Part shown: one piece after another, positions 1-9,039 of the stretch | Position numbering within the stretch: position 1 is the first letter of the stretch | Layout of the letters: each line of letters opens with the position of its first letter | Notes under the pieces: model-generated | Seen by the model: only the letters and a program-made list of their open reading frames with translations | Told to the model about the DNA's origin: nothing | The model's database searches: none | NCBI GenBank assembly: GCA_017960545.1 | Contig: JAGCYZ010000045.1 | Coordinates: 1 to 45,793, forward strand | DNA: 45,793 nt | DNA from: Bacteroidales bacterium | GTDB lineage: Bacteria; Bacteroidota; Bacteroidia; Bacteroidales; UBA932 | Direction of reading: 5' to 3' | Made by a program: the position numbers and the translations under genes

Positions 1-999
1 GAAGAGTATCCTCACTTCATTTATGCGTTGATGGAGAGCTATGCTGCTCAGATTAAGCAATCCTACCGAAACGACCCGCGCTCTGGCATCCGGTTGATGT
101 TCGACTGGCTCTTGAAGACCAGAGAGATTATAGAGGAGCAACACCAAGCTATACCAACCCTTTACCTTGCATCCGACATTGCAGCCAAGAAAGATTTTCA
201 GAAATGTCAATCAAAGGATACATGGCCGGTAAAACTAAATGTGTATTCGCTTCTCTTCCGATACTTCCATAATAGGATAGAAAGCATTCTTCCTGAAATG
301 CCGGATTCCATGGCGAATCACATTCCGTATAATATGTGGATAGGGGAGTATGATGAACTGAAGGCAAAGTACACTGGTAAGTTCGGGCTCGAATTTCGAC
401 AACGCGCCATTGTCAATGTCGAGGACAACAAAAAGCTCTTCTTCGAAGTTCTCGTTGAGCAGTGTATGACTTTCTGCCGCCAGATGACCTCTGACAATCC
501 AGTACTGTCAAACGAAGATGTCTTCCGGCAATGTGATGAGCCAATGACGGCACTTATTCACTCATACTTCCAGGATTATATCACCCGTTTGCAAACGAAT
601 TCTATTGTTGCTACCGATATCGATGCGGCTATCATCAATTGGATTGTCTCACTGCTGACAGACATATTCGAGACTTACTTTGCCAATCAAGGTAAGGTTC
701 TCAACAAATGTGGCCGGACTCCCGCTGTCGATGTTGCCTCAATGCGATTCTATCTTGACATATGCGAGAGGAACATTCTAGAAATCGCTCATGTCTATTT
801 CCAAGATAGTGAAAGGATTCCTCTGATTAAGACAAAAGAGGAACCGAAGGAACCCCTAGAGTCGGCAGGGATAGCAAGCTCCGACAAAACGCATGTAGCG
901 GCAGTTGCCACAAGGCCGACTGGTTTTAGAACCACTAACCAAAATGGTGAAAAATCGGTGTATGTGGAAGAGAATAAAGGTACCATTATCATCAATTGA
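1..999 (+). CDS. Unknown protein, 5' end cut by window edge, with C-terminal sticker-like motif
   Basis: The reading frame is open from base 1, so the gene starts upstream; TTG at 28 and ATG at 31 are probably internal. About 330 residues are visible. They look helical and soluble, with no signal peptide, membrane segment or catalytic motif that I recognise. A low-complexity linker rich in A, T, K and E (about the last 60 residues) leads to the extreme C-terminus, which carries NQNGEKSVYVEENKGTIIIN (937-996). Nearly the same 20 residues occur inside the next protein, whose start lies 5 nt downstream of this stop. The tight spacing and shared motif suggest co-expression and a common complex, probably in a conflict system. 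I considered the RteC regulator family but saw no convincing match. Function unknown. Confidence 0.75.
   Translation, partial: EEYPHFIYALMESYAAQIKQSYRNDPRSGIRLMFDWLLKTREIIEEQHQAIPTLYLASDIAAKKDFQKCQSKDTWPVKLNVYSLLFRYFHNRIESILPEMPDSMANHIPYNMWIGEYDELKAKYTGKFGLEFRQRAIVNVEDNKKLFFEVLVEQCMTFCRQMTSDNPVLSNEDVFRQCDEPMTALIHSYFQDYITRLQTNSIVATDIDAAIINWIVSLLTDIFETYFANQGKVLNKCGRTPAVDVASMRFYLDICERNILEIAHVYFQDSERIPLIKTKEEPKEPLESAGIASSDKTHVAAVATRPTGFRTTNQNGEKSVYVEENKGTIIIN
937..996 (+). repeat. Shared protein motif, copy 1 (C-terminus of first gene)
   Basis: This encodes 20 residues of the pattern N-Q-N-G-x-K-S-V-Y-V-x-x-N-x-G-T-I-I-I-x, directly before the stop codon. Copy 2 is at 1682-1741. At least 15 of 20 residues are identical, while many codon third positions differ. 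That indicates conservation of the peptide and not a recent DNA duplication. Confidence 0.85.
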
Positions 1000-1003
1000 G
1001 ATT

Positions 1004-2464
1004 ATGGCTGAAGAACTACATAATGAGAAGGAGTTCTATCAAGACAATGGATGGCCAACCGAAGAGTATTCTTTGTGTGGATATGTGTTACCGGTATTAG
1101 AAGAAGATGCGAAAGAGTCGGATTATGACCAATTCGCTTTAATCACTAATGCTGTTTATCCGTACATTCGATTGACCAAAAAACGTGGGAATAGTCATAT
1201 CCCTTGTGGATGTGCATTGTCCCCTGCTACTGATGGATGGTTTGCCAGCAGGCCAGAGAAAGAACGAGATAAGTGGTGTCCGAAGATAGCTTGGGGGTTT
1301 GCTGCTGTCTTCCTTGCAAACCTCAATTATGATTTTGGCCAAAAGGATTACGTATCTCTTAAGGATAATGGAGAACTAATTCGTGGTTACTACAACAAGT
1401 ATTTGACTATGTACTTACAATGCCATAATGGGCTAAAGTACAAAAGTCTAACGCTGGAGCAGAAGGAGTTGAATTTCATAGAGGAACACGCGGTGCTGGT
1501 AAAGGCATTATGGGAGAAGTCGGAGGCACTAAAAGCCTATACTGTACTATATGAATATGCGTATGATGCTGAAGTTGATTATGAGGAGTTCTTACAAAAA
1601 AGGAGGGAAGCAATTGTGAACATGATGGAAGGGAACGCTGTTTTTCCCATAACCAAAGATATGAAGGAACAGCGAATTATCAACCAAAATGGTAACAAGT
1701 CCGTTTACGTGGGAAACAATACCGGGACTATAATAATAGGTTCAGATATGCCTGATAGATATGCTTTTAGCACAGAAATAAGAGAAACGTTTGGAAAACC
1801 ATACATCAAGGTTTTCTTCCTTGATGATACTATCGCAGAACAGGCAAAAACTGTGGTTGAAGCATTGAATTGCATTAAGAATGTGAATATTACGGTTAGC
1901 TCAAGCTGTGCACATCCCGGCAACTCTTTGACCGTTTATCCCAAGCAAATGGTGGGTGCCCGGTCCTGTGAGGAAGAGGTGAAGAAATCCTTACATAGTT
2001 TCTTCTCTGGAGTTACCAAAGGAGAGATGCATCCAAAGAATGAGGCCTTTTTTGAGGGGATAGAACAAAAGATTCTTGATGCTTTAAACAAGGCGGAAGC
2101 GACTATTGATGTGTGTGTTGCTTGGTTTACAAATCCACAGTTGAGAGATAAGCTGCTTGAAAAGAGTAAAGACGGTGTAGAGGTTCGCGTTATTATCTAC
2201 AAGGATGGCGTTAACCATTCAAAGGGAGTTGATCTGTCCAGCCTGAACCACAAAGAGTATAGAGGGGAAAGAGGCGGTGTCCTTCACGATAAGTTTTGTG
2301 TTATCGATAATGTACATACTATCTGTGGATCGTATAACTGGACACTAAATGCTGAGCATAAGAATGATGAAGATGCAGCGTTTCACTTTGAAGATTACAA
2401 GTTTGCTTCAAGTTATACCAAAAGGTTCAATCAGATGTGGAAAAGAGACGAAAGAAAAGTATGA
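1004..2464 (+). CDS. Phospholipase-D-family (HKD) nuclease-like protein with central shared motif
   Basis: 486 aa. The ATG at 1004 was chosen because it lies just after the upstream stop (997-999); the longer frame from 905 would overlap that gene. Four parts can be seen. Residues 1 to about 220 are unknown and rich in acidic and aromatic residues. Residues 226-245 hold the motif NQNGNKSVYVGNNTGTIIIG, shared with the preceding protein. Residues about 257-337 form a small alpha/beta module containing N-S-L-T-V-Y-P. Residues about 338-482 are a PLD-like domain with one HKD signature, H428-x-K430-x4-D435, followed by GSYNWT. Single-HKD proteins of the Nuc type act as dimers on nucleic acid or phosphodiesters, so this is the likely effector. 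The target and trigger are unknown. Codon use is A+T-rich like its neighbours. It is likely cytoplasmic. Confidence 0.85.
   Translation: MAEELHNEKEFYQDNGWPTEEYSLCGYVLPVLEEDAKESDYDQFALITNAVYPYIRLTKKRGNSHIPCGCALSPATDGWFASRPEKERDKWCPKIAWGFAAVFLANLNYDFGQKDYVSLKDNGELIRGYYNKYLTMYLQCHNGLKYKSLTLEQKELNFIEEHAVLVKALWEKSEALKAYTVLYEYAYDAEVDYEEFLQKRREAIVNMMEGNAVFPITKDMKEQRIINQNGNKSVYVGNNTGTIIIGSDMPDRYAFSTEIRETFGKPYIKVFFLDDTIAEQAKTVVEALNCIKNVNITVSSSCAHPGNSLTVYPKQMVGARSCEEEVKKSLHSFFSGVTKGEMHPKNEAFFEGIEQKILDALNKAEATIDVCVAWFTNPQLRDKLLEKSKDGVEVRVIIYKDGVNHSKGVDLSSLNHKEYRGERGGVLHDKFCVIDNVHTICGSYNWTLNAEHKNDEDAAFHFEDYKFASSYTKRFNQMWKRDERKV
1682..1741 (+). repeat. Shared protein motif, copy 2 (middle of PLD gene)
   Basis: This encodes residues 226-245 of the PLD-family protein, between its unknown N-terminal part and its small alpha/beta module. 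Alternating beta-prone residues (S-V-Y-V and T-I-I-I) flank an N/G turn, which is the look of a short beta-hairpin or beta-arch. It is the counterpart of the motif at 937-996. Confidence 0.85.
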
Positions 2465-2469
2465 TGTAC

Positions 2470-2530
2470 GATTGTGCGAGTTGTTCCGTGTCATACTCCC
2501 TGATGATATCCGCGCAACTTACGCACAATC
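2470..2530 (+). terminator. Inverted repeat downstream of PLD gene
   Basis: GATTGTGCG (2470-2478) pairs with CGCACAATC (2522-2530), and AGTTG (2479-2483) pairs with CAACT (2515-2519) across a 2-nt bulge. The loop is 31 nt. It begins 5 nt after the PLD stop codon. No T-run follows, so it may be a weak terminator, an mRNA-stabilising stem or an operator for the next gene. Confidence 0.35.
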
Positions 2531-2621
2531 AATTAGTTGCATTTAACATGATTCAAATGTAGATGATGTTTCGATAAAAACTCCATGTAGGATAGGAGAC
2601 GCAGTGTTTACATAATTGAGA

Positions 2622-4388
2622 ATGAAACAAACTGAACTTGAAGTTAGAAGAATTATTGAGTACAGTGATTTTTTTGTGGGTGATGCTCCTATTGATATCA
2701 GAGCCACATTAAAGCACTTCAACCGTAACACTCTTGTTCGAATGGCAGCTATCCTAAGTCTCCATTATGGAAACATGAGTTTCCCTAACAAACAAAACAC
2801 ATTGTTTTCAGATAGTAGCAAAAAGCACATACCGTACTTAAACAAACTATTTCAGTCGTATTATAATAGAATAGGCTTAAAACAAGGTCAACTTGTAGAA
2901 GTCACGACCTATAGAACAGGTCTTGAGTTATGGCGGCAGATATTCGCAATACCTGTCGAAGAATTCATCAACGATGTTGAGGAATCGGACGCGGAATTAC
3001 TTCTTTTCAAAGTAATTCTCTCCATAAACGAGAAGATGGTATTTTTCTCACATGAAAAAGACATGTACAAACTTGATGAACTCATTTTTCTCAATGGTTT
3101 CTTGACGAATGACAGCAATAACTATGAATTACAGACGGTTCTTCTGCCACAACTGTTTTATTTCTTCCAATTGATCAGCTTTATACCTTTGAATGAAGTG
3201 CTCAATAAGGCGACAGAAGTATTATTCAACAAATGGGGCATAGTTAGTTGGCATCAGTATTACACTACACTTTTTATCATTGCGAATCAAACAGATTCAT
3301 ATATAAAAAAGCAAAACAACGGTGTCCCTATTATTTCAAAAGAGTGGATAGAGCACAATAAACAGTTCCTTTCATTATCTCTTTTTGAACATCTGTATAT
3401 CGACGAGGATGAATATATACCCTACAACGATGATGTTGCTTCTAAGAGCGAATTGAACATAGATTATCGAAGATTTCGTTCTAACCCTCTCGTAAAATTA
3501 AAGGATGGCTCCGGTTATGTTGTAATCAACAATCAGCTGATCTGTGAACGATTATTCAATAGCCTTTACTTTGACTTAAGCCCTTTGATTAACGGGAAAA
3601 AGAGTAGTATTGGTTCCTTTGATTACAATAAAGGTTTTATCGAGAAGGTCCTTTTCCGCAACACTTTCTATAATTGCTTACCCTCAAAATGCTATACTTT
3701 TCCGGTAAAAGGTGATCGCGATACACAAGAAAAGCCCAAAGAGCCAGACTTTTATGCTCGCACGAAAAAAGGGGAGTTAATAATTGTGGAGTGTAAAGCC
3801 GTTAAAATGAATGGTGAATGTAGAGATGATGGAGATTACGGTCGTCTTCTTGATGAATTACATGAGAAGATTGTTCGAAAGACACGTAATCTTGACCCAA
3901 CCAGGAAAAAGCACAAAGGAGATCCGGAACCTATTGGCGTTGGGCAGTTGATCAGGCATATTGATGCTATAGAGGATGATTCTTTTGAGTGGGATAAGAA
4001 TATTCCTGACGATGTCATCTATTACCCTCTTCTGGTCTTTGAGGATATTAAATTAGTCCAAAAGGGAATTCTGTCTATGGTAAACCGCTGGTTTTATGAA
4101 GAGGTAAAAAAAGAGAAAGTGCTTTCTATAACTGATATAACCTGCATGCCTATTATGGTTACTTCAATCTATACACTGTTCCTGCAAGATAAACTCTTGA
4201 AAACGAGAGGACTTACGAATGTAATTGATTCATTTGTGGCTGAGAATGCAAAAAAGAATCATAAAACAGGACAATACTTATTTTCCGAATTGGCCGATTT
4301 TGATGATTATCTTCGGAGCAATCCATTCAACAAAAGAAGCGACATGATGAGATGGCATAAACAATTGATGAATGGATTCGAGGAATAA
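2622..4388 (+). CDS. PD-(D/E)XK-type nuclease protein of unknown family
   Basis: 588 aa from ATG at 2622; a TTG two codons upstream is less likely. Residues 1 to about 330 are mostly helical and unrecognised, with no membrane segment. The C-terminal half holds a restriction-endonuclease-like core: P375-D376, then a beta strand ending in V-E390-C-K392, the classic PD-x(n)-E-x-K arrangement. Basic helices follow (K-I-V-R-K-T-R-N). The protein probably cuts DNA or RNA. No methyltransferase, helicase or specificity gene is adjacent, so this is not an ordinary restriction-modification unit. It lies 157 nt after the PLD gene and 111 nt before the STAND gene, all on the same strand, and could be an independent defence gene or part of a larger cassette. 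Confidence 0.75.
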   Translation: MKQTELEVRRIIEYSDFFVGDAPIDIRATLKHFNRNTLVRMAAILSLHYGNMSFPNKQNTLFSDSSKKHIPYLNKLFQSYYNRIGLKQGQLVEVTTYRTGLELWRQIFAIPVEEFINDVEESDAELLLFKVILSINEKMVFFSHEKDMYKLDELIFLNGFLTNDSNNYELQTVLLPQLFYFFQLISFIPLNEVLNKATEVLFNKWGIVSWHQYYTTLFIIANQTDSYIKKQNNGVPIISKEWIEHNKQFLSLSLFEHLYIDEDEYIPYNDDVASKSELNIDYRRFRSNPLVKLKDGSGYVVINNQLICERLFNSLYFDLSPLINGKKSSIGSFDYNKGFIEKVLFRNTFYNCLPSKCYTFPVKGDRDTQEKPKEPDFYARTKKGELIIVECKAVKMNGECRDDGDYGRLLDELHEKIVRKTRNLDPTRKKHKGDPEPIGVGQLIRHIDAIEDDSFEWDKNIPDDVIYYPLLVFEDIKLVQKGILSMVNRWFYEEVKKEKVLSITDITCMPIMVTSIYTLFLQDKLLKTRGLTNVIDSFVAENAKKNHKTGQYLFSELADFDDYLRSNPFNKRSDMMRWHKQLMNGFEE

Positions 4389-4499
4389 TCCTTTTCAAGT
4401 AAACAATCGCCTAATTCGTCGAGAAGAATGGGCGGAAGAAGCGTTCCGAACGAGTGTTAATATACAAATAAACAATTATAGTTAGTCAGGCACAAGATT

Positions 4500-7400
4500 A
4501 TGGGCGAATTTGTTCCAAATAAAAACGCGACTGAATCAAGTAAACTTGATCAAAGGTCGATCCGCTTCATCAAGACTCTTCTTCCTGATGATGATGTTGA
4601 TTGCAGCCAGCTTCACGAGGGAGGTACGCTGCCGAATATCGACGGATATCTTGACTTTCTCTGTAAGGATGGTACCGCAAATGAACGCATCTTTGTTCAA
4701 GTAAAACATCTTACGTATGCACCAGTTAACGGCGAAGCGTATTATGATATCCCTAAATCAATTTATGCATATTCGGAGCGACATAAGGGCGAAGTCATTG
4801 TTTTTATTGCTTGTTATCCCGAAAGTGAAGTCTTCTATTGGAGATATATAGACGGCAAAGCAATAGAAGAGTTCAAGAGTCTTTCCGAAACTATACAAGA
4901 GACAGCACGGTACCACTTCAAGCCAGAAGAGTCTTGTACCAAAGATAATGTCGACACTACAGTTGCAACTTGGAAAAGGCTGTATAAAGAGCGCATGGAG
5001 GCTATAAAGGACGAGAAGCAATTGGCAGAAGCATTTGCGTCAACTCAAAGAGTAGCCTTCAACCGGATTCCTTTTGAACTGCACGGCTTGAGTAATTCCC
5101 ATATACGAAGGCCGGAGACCGGCCTATTGTACAATTGGGTTATAAAAGGTCTACCATCCGGGAAAAAGAATCTGTGTCTTCTAGTCGGCGACGCCGGGAT
5201 GGGCAAATCTGTTGTTATCAAAGACTTAATTGGCCATCTTGAAGATGATGGTGTACGGTGTCTCTGCCTGAAAGCTGACACCTTAGATGATGCCAGCAAT
5301 CCCGTTTCACTGGAGACTATTTACGATACCCTTGCTTATTATGCATCTAACCAGCAACCGACAGTCTTCATTATAGACCAAATTGACGCATTATCCCAGA
5401 GCCTTTCCACTGATAGGAACCGATTAAATACGTTAATAAGCGTATTGTCATCCATAGAAGATTGGCCAAATGTTCGGGCTGTTGTTTCGTGCAGGAAGTA
5501 TGATTTGGAGTATGATGCGGTCCTAAATGGCTTAAAGGACAAATCTGAAATCGTCGAATTAGGCCTGTTGTCTGAGAGTGAAGTGAAGGATGCTCTGGAG
5601 AAACTGGAGCAAGGGCTTGTGGGTAAAATAAGTCCCACTACGTTTTCCATCCTAAGAAATGTTCAATACCTCAACTCATTCTGTTATCTATTTCAGAGAA
5701 ACAAACGAAGATTGAATTTCAACAGTCCAATTGAACTGTATGATGCACTGTGGGATTCTGTTTTGGATGGTCTTCCTGCTCAAATTGTTTATAACGATGC
5801 AGAAAAGGTTTTATACGGCATTGCAGAATGTATCAAGAAGTCTGGGACTCTGAAACCGATCTGGCAGCCGATATCCAATCTGCGTGCTGCTTATACTTAT
5901 TTGGCAAGCAATGGTATTGTGCTACCTGACGGAAACGCCGTTTCCTTCTTTCACCAGACGTTCTTTGACTATGCGCTTGCCAAATCTTATCTTTCCCAGA
6001 ATAAGTCATACATATCCGATCTCGAGAATGAATTTCAGGGCCTTGAGATAAGGTCCACAGTAAAGGCTGTTTTAGAATATGTCCGGGGACATAACGATGT
6101 AGGATACGCCTCAGAGATTCAGCAACTACTTACTTCTAAGAAGATTCGTCTTCACATTAAACTGCTAGCCATCTCAATCTTTGCAACAGCAAACGATCCT
6201 AGACCCGTAGAAAAAAGGATTGTAAAGACGGTCTGTCAGAAAGATGAAAGACTCCTTAGTTATTATTTCCGGGGTGTACAAGGCGAAACTTGGTTTAGTA
6301 CTGCTTCGTTAATGCTTAAAGCTTATCTGCCCGATTCTGATAAGAACAGCATTCTTCTCATACCCATGCTGAGCGTGCTTTCCCGTTATTCATTCAGCCA
6401 TCCTGACGAGGTGTACTCGCTGATTGATTCGATCAAGGATGAAGAGACAAAATTATATGCACGCTCCTTCGTATTGCGAGGACATAATGACTATCGTAAC
6501 AATAAGGTGATTGACGCATTTCGTAGTGTCTGCAGTCCCGGAAATGTATTTGCTGTCAATTGGATTCAAGATGCGATGCTAAGCAACGAAGTGTTTGGAC
6601 TTGAAGAGACAGGTAAACTGCTCCAACAATTCCTGGAATCCGATAACCACTCTCACAATCACGATGGCTATGAGTTGGTCGATGTGCTTTCAAAGAATCT
6701 TTCCAATACCCACCCAGGTCAGTTCCTTCCCATTTTGCATTCTTGTTTTGTTCAGTTCATTAGGAAGAATGCTGTTGAGGGTTACAATGGCTTCACAATT
6801 ACCAAGCACTTTAATGGCTTTTCTTCTGATGAGTATTTGGATAAGCTTCTTGACATCTATGAGCAGCTACTTTTAAGATTCTCATCAAATCTGGCGGTAA
6901 TAACCCCTATGGTGGACGAATTATTATCGCTGAATAATGAGACTTCTTTGGCGATGGCGTTTTCAGCGATGGCTGAACACCCGGAATTGCATAGCCATAT
7001 ATTGGAATCGCTTGTGGCCAATTCATCAACGATTGAGAAGTATCTGCAGGGATCAGTTGAGTATTATTTCTTGAAGATGCTGAAATCCTGGTATCTGACG
7101 CTTGATAACATGAATGCAGAAGAATACCAGAGGAGAGTCCTTTCTTATGTCTCCTCATCAGATTTCTTGGCGAATAAGGAGAAAAAGTACAGCAAGATGC
7201 CATTTCCTCATCTATGGCATGAAAAATGGGAGTTGATATGCAACACATTGCCCGATAATGGATTGCTTCCTGAGATGAAGAAATGTGCTGGAGAACTGCA
7301 ACGGCGATTCGGAAGGAAGTTTATCGTTGAAAGAGACCGTCACGGAATAATGTCAGCGGTTTATTGTGGAGGGCTCACTGACGATGCTACATACGCAACT

Positions 7401-8771
7401 TTCTCTACGGCTGTTTGGCTCAGTTCGTTTGTGAAACTTAACGAGACAAAAGCCTGGCATTTCAACAGGAAGCCGATAGACTTACGAGCCCATGCCGACG
7501 CATTTAAGAAGTGTGTTGCAGCAGTTCCTGTCAAGTTCAAGGACTTCGTGTTTGAAATCTCACAGATGAAAGATATTAATTCGGATTACTTAATATCTGG
7601 AATTGAAGGGCTGCTTGATGGAGGGGTGGACATTGGCGAAATGTGGCCACTGGCAAGCAGATTTATCTGTACCGAATATGCTTCTGCAAATTCTTTCTCT
7701 TTCGGGCAAATAGCCGGTCATTACTTTAAAACGGATAACAAATACATCGACATGATTTTGCCGGTGGTTGTAGATGTTATGGCTTTACCGCCAGACGAAC
7801 GACTGACTGCCTATAGCGACAATAAAACTGAATCAAAACTCGAGGATATCGTTAATAATATGCTTACCCGTGCCATTAACTCAGAGCAGGGGAGAGCATT
7901 AGAGCTTTTGATCCAACTGGCGTCGATACCTAAAAGAAGAAAGCAAGCATATGAGATTATAACAAACGCAATCCCTTCTCTTAATCAATGCTTGAGAACA
8001 TTGCCCGTACACTACCTATATGTGAAAGATCATTTTGATGTGTCCATGTATTTCCCTCTCTTGAAAGAGTGCCTGTCATATCTTGGGCCAGAAGCACTTG
8101 TGCTACGATTGGATGCGGTCCAATGGTGCTTTTATCACAAGCCAGAAGTGGTATGCGATTATATCGAAAGGATTGAGAAGGATCCTAAGAGCCATGTTAT
8201 CCTATCGCAGATTTGTTTCTATGGGTTATGTGTGGACAATCAAAGAGACAAGTGCGGCGAGTTGCTGGAGCGGATTCTCTCGCATAATGACGAACATGTA
8301 ATTGCTACAATGGTCAAAGTGTCAATGAAAATGTTCGCTGATCCTGACTACATACCGTATTCGCGAGCATATCTCGAAAGGTTTGTAACAGACGGAAGAG
8401 AAGAAGTTGTAGATTCCTATTGTTTATATTGTGATGAACTCCCTATCGAAGCCTTCTCCTTCTATATAGAATTAGCCAAGTCCTGGAAGAGCCAAAAACA
8501 CCGTAATATTCATTCGCAACTTGAATATGTAACAAAATGCATAGCATCCTATCCCGTGGAGTGTTATAAGTTTGTGCAAGATCAGGATTATGCGAGCATT
8601 GAAGATCAATGGATTGCAGATGAGGAAGTAGTAAAAGTGCTATTAAAGATCTATGGCAAGCTGAAAGAGGATGAAGATGAGGAATCCCTCAATGAGATTA
8701 TGGCTTTGTTTGATGAGTATATTTATAGGGGAAATCGTGTAATATATTCTGCCATCGGTAAACTCACATAA
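4500..8771 (+). CDS. Avs-like STAND NTPase with N-terminal PD-(D/E)XK/DUF4365-like domain
   Basis: 1423 aa. Residues about 10-130 resemble the DUF4365/Mrr-like nuclease fold: I-D48-G-Y-L-D52 followed by F-V-Q67-V-K69, the D...QxK variant of PD-(D/E)XK. Residues about 185-500 form a STAND P-loop ATPase: Walker A GDAGMGKS (230-237), Walker B VFIIDQID (289-296), sensor-like VVSCRKYD, and SFFHQTFFDYALAKSYL (about 482-498), typical of the winged-helix end of NACHT/STAND modules. The remaining roughly 900 residues look like helical repeats, expected to sense a ligand. Nuclease, STAND and long helical repeats in that order is the layout of antiviral Avs proteins, which oligomerise on binding a phage protein and then activate the nuclease. 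Ligand unknown. The sensor repeats were not assigned to a named Avs subtype. Confidence 0.82.
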   Translation: MGEFVPNKNATESSKLDQRSIRFIKTLLPDDDVDCSQLHEGGTLPNIDGYLDFLCKDGTANERIFVQVKHLTYAPVNGEAYYDIPKSIYAYSERHKGEVIVFIACYPESEVFYWRYIDGKAIEEFKSLSETIQETARYHFKPEESCTKDNVDTTVATWKRLYKERMEAIKDEKQLAEAFASTQRVAFNRIPFELHGLSNSHIRRPETGLLYNWVIKGLPSGKKNLCLLVGDAGMGKSVVIKDLIGHLEDDGVRCLCLKADTLDDASNPVSLETIYDTLAYYASNQQPTVFIIDQIDALSQSLSTDRNRLNTLISVLSSIEDWPNVRAVVSCRKYDLEYDAVLNGLKDKSEIVELGLLSESEVKDALEKLEQGLVGKISPTTFSILRNVQYLNSFCYLFQRNKRRLNFNSPIELYDALWDSVLDGLPAQIVYNDAEKVLYGIAECIKKSGTLKPIWQPISNLRAAYTYLASNGIVLPDGNAVSFFHQTFFDYALAKSYLSQNKSYISDLENEFQGLEIRSTVKAVLEYVRGHNDVGYASEIQQLLTSKKIRLHIKLLAISIFATANDPRPVEKRIVKTVCQKDERLLSYYFRGVQGETWFSTASLMLKAYLPDSDKNSILLIPMLSVLSRYSFSHPDEVYSLIDSIKDEETKLYARSFVLRGHNDYRNNKVIDAFRSVCSPGNVFAVNWIQDAMLSNEVFGLEETGKLLQQFLESDNHSHNHDGYELVDVLSKNLSNTHPGQFLPILHSCFVQFIRKNAVEGYNGFTITKHFNGFSSDEYLDKLLDIYEQLLLRFSSNLAVITPMVDELLSLNNETSLAMAFSAMAEHPELHSHILESLVANSSTIEKYLQGSVEYYFLKMLKSWYLTLDNMNAEEYQRRVLSYVSSSDFLANKEKKYSKMPFPHLWHEKWELICNTLPDNGLLPEMKKCAGELQRRFGRKFIVERDRHGIMSAVYCGGLTDDATYATFSTAVWLSSFVKLNETKAWHFNRKPIDLRAHADAFKKCVAAVPVKFKDFVFEISQMKDINSDYLISGIEGLLDGGVDIGEMWPLASRFICTEYASANSFSFGQIAGHYFKTDNKYIDMILPVVVDVMALPPDERLTAYSDNKTESKLEDIVNNMLTRAINSEQGRALELLIQLASIPKRRKQAYEIITNAIPSLNQCLRTLPVHYLYVKDHFDVSMYFPLLKECLSYLGPEALVLRLDAVQWCFYHKPEVVCDYIERIEKDPKSHVILSQICFYGLCVDNQRDKCGELLERILSHNDEHVIATMVKVSMKMFADPDYIPYSRAYLERFVTDGREEVVDSYCLYCDELPIEAFSFYIELAKSWKSQKHRNIHSQLEYVTKCIASYPVECYKFVQDQDYASIEDQWIADEEVVKVLLKIYGKLKEDEDEESLNEIMALFDEYIYRGNRVIYSAIGKLT

Positions 8772-8825
8772 ATTACTTCCATTAATTGCAGGAATTGATG
8801 GAAGCGAGGAAACGATGCGGCGGGA

Positions 8826-8854
8826 GAGATGCCCGATCAGGTCGGGCATGACGG
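8826..8854 (+). repeat. Dispersed hairpin repeat, copy A
   Basis: ATGCCCGA (8829-8836) and TCGGGCAT (8842-8849) form a perfect 8-bp stem with a 5-nt loop, followed by GACGG. The reverse complement of 40405-40433 matches this 29-nt unit at most positions. It is G+C-rich, unlike the neighbouring STAND gene, and lies about 55 nt after that gene's stop. Confidence 0.6.
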
Positions 8855-9014
8855 GGCTGTCGGCCGGGAATGACGGAGGGGTCAGTATCTTTTCAGCACA
8901 TAATTCATATTATTTGGTTTAAATTCAACCAAATATGGAACGGAATGTTGGATATAACACTGTGTAACCGTGAATACGCTCTTTGAAAATGCCCTTTAGA
9001 ATCCCTTGAGTTAC

Positions 9015-9039
9015 TTCTTTTGCACATTCTGCAAAAGAA
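9015..9039. repeat. Perfect 10-bp inverted repeat in boundary region
   Basis: TTCTTTTGCA (9015-9024) and TGCAAAAGAA (9030-9039) flank a 5-nt loop. No T-tract follows on either strand, so it is not a classical terminator. It could be a recombinase or regulator site. Confidence 0.5.

Noticed and set aside
1-999. RteC-type regulator of conjugative transposons
   Set aside because: Size and helical content fit loosely, but no characteristic RteC segments were found, and the C-terminal motif is not known from RteC.
9015-9039. Intrinsic terminator after mnmE
   Set aside because: The stem is perfect but no T-tract follows on either strand, and it lies more than 250 nt from the mnmE stop.
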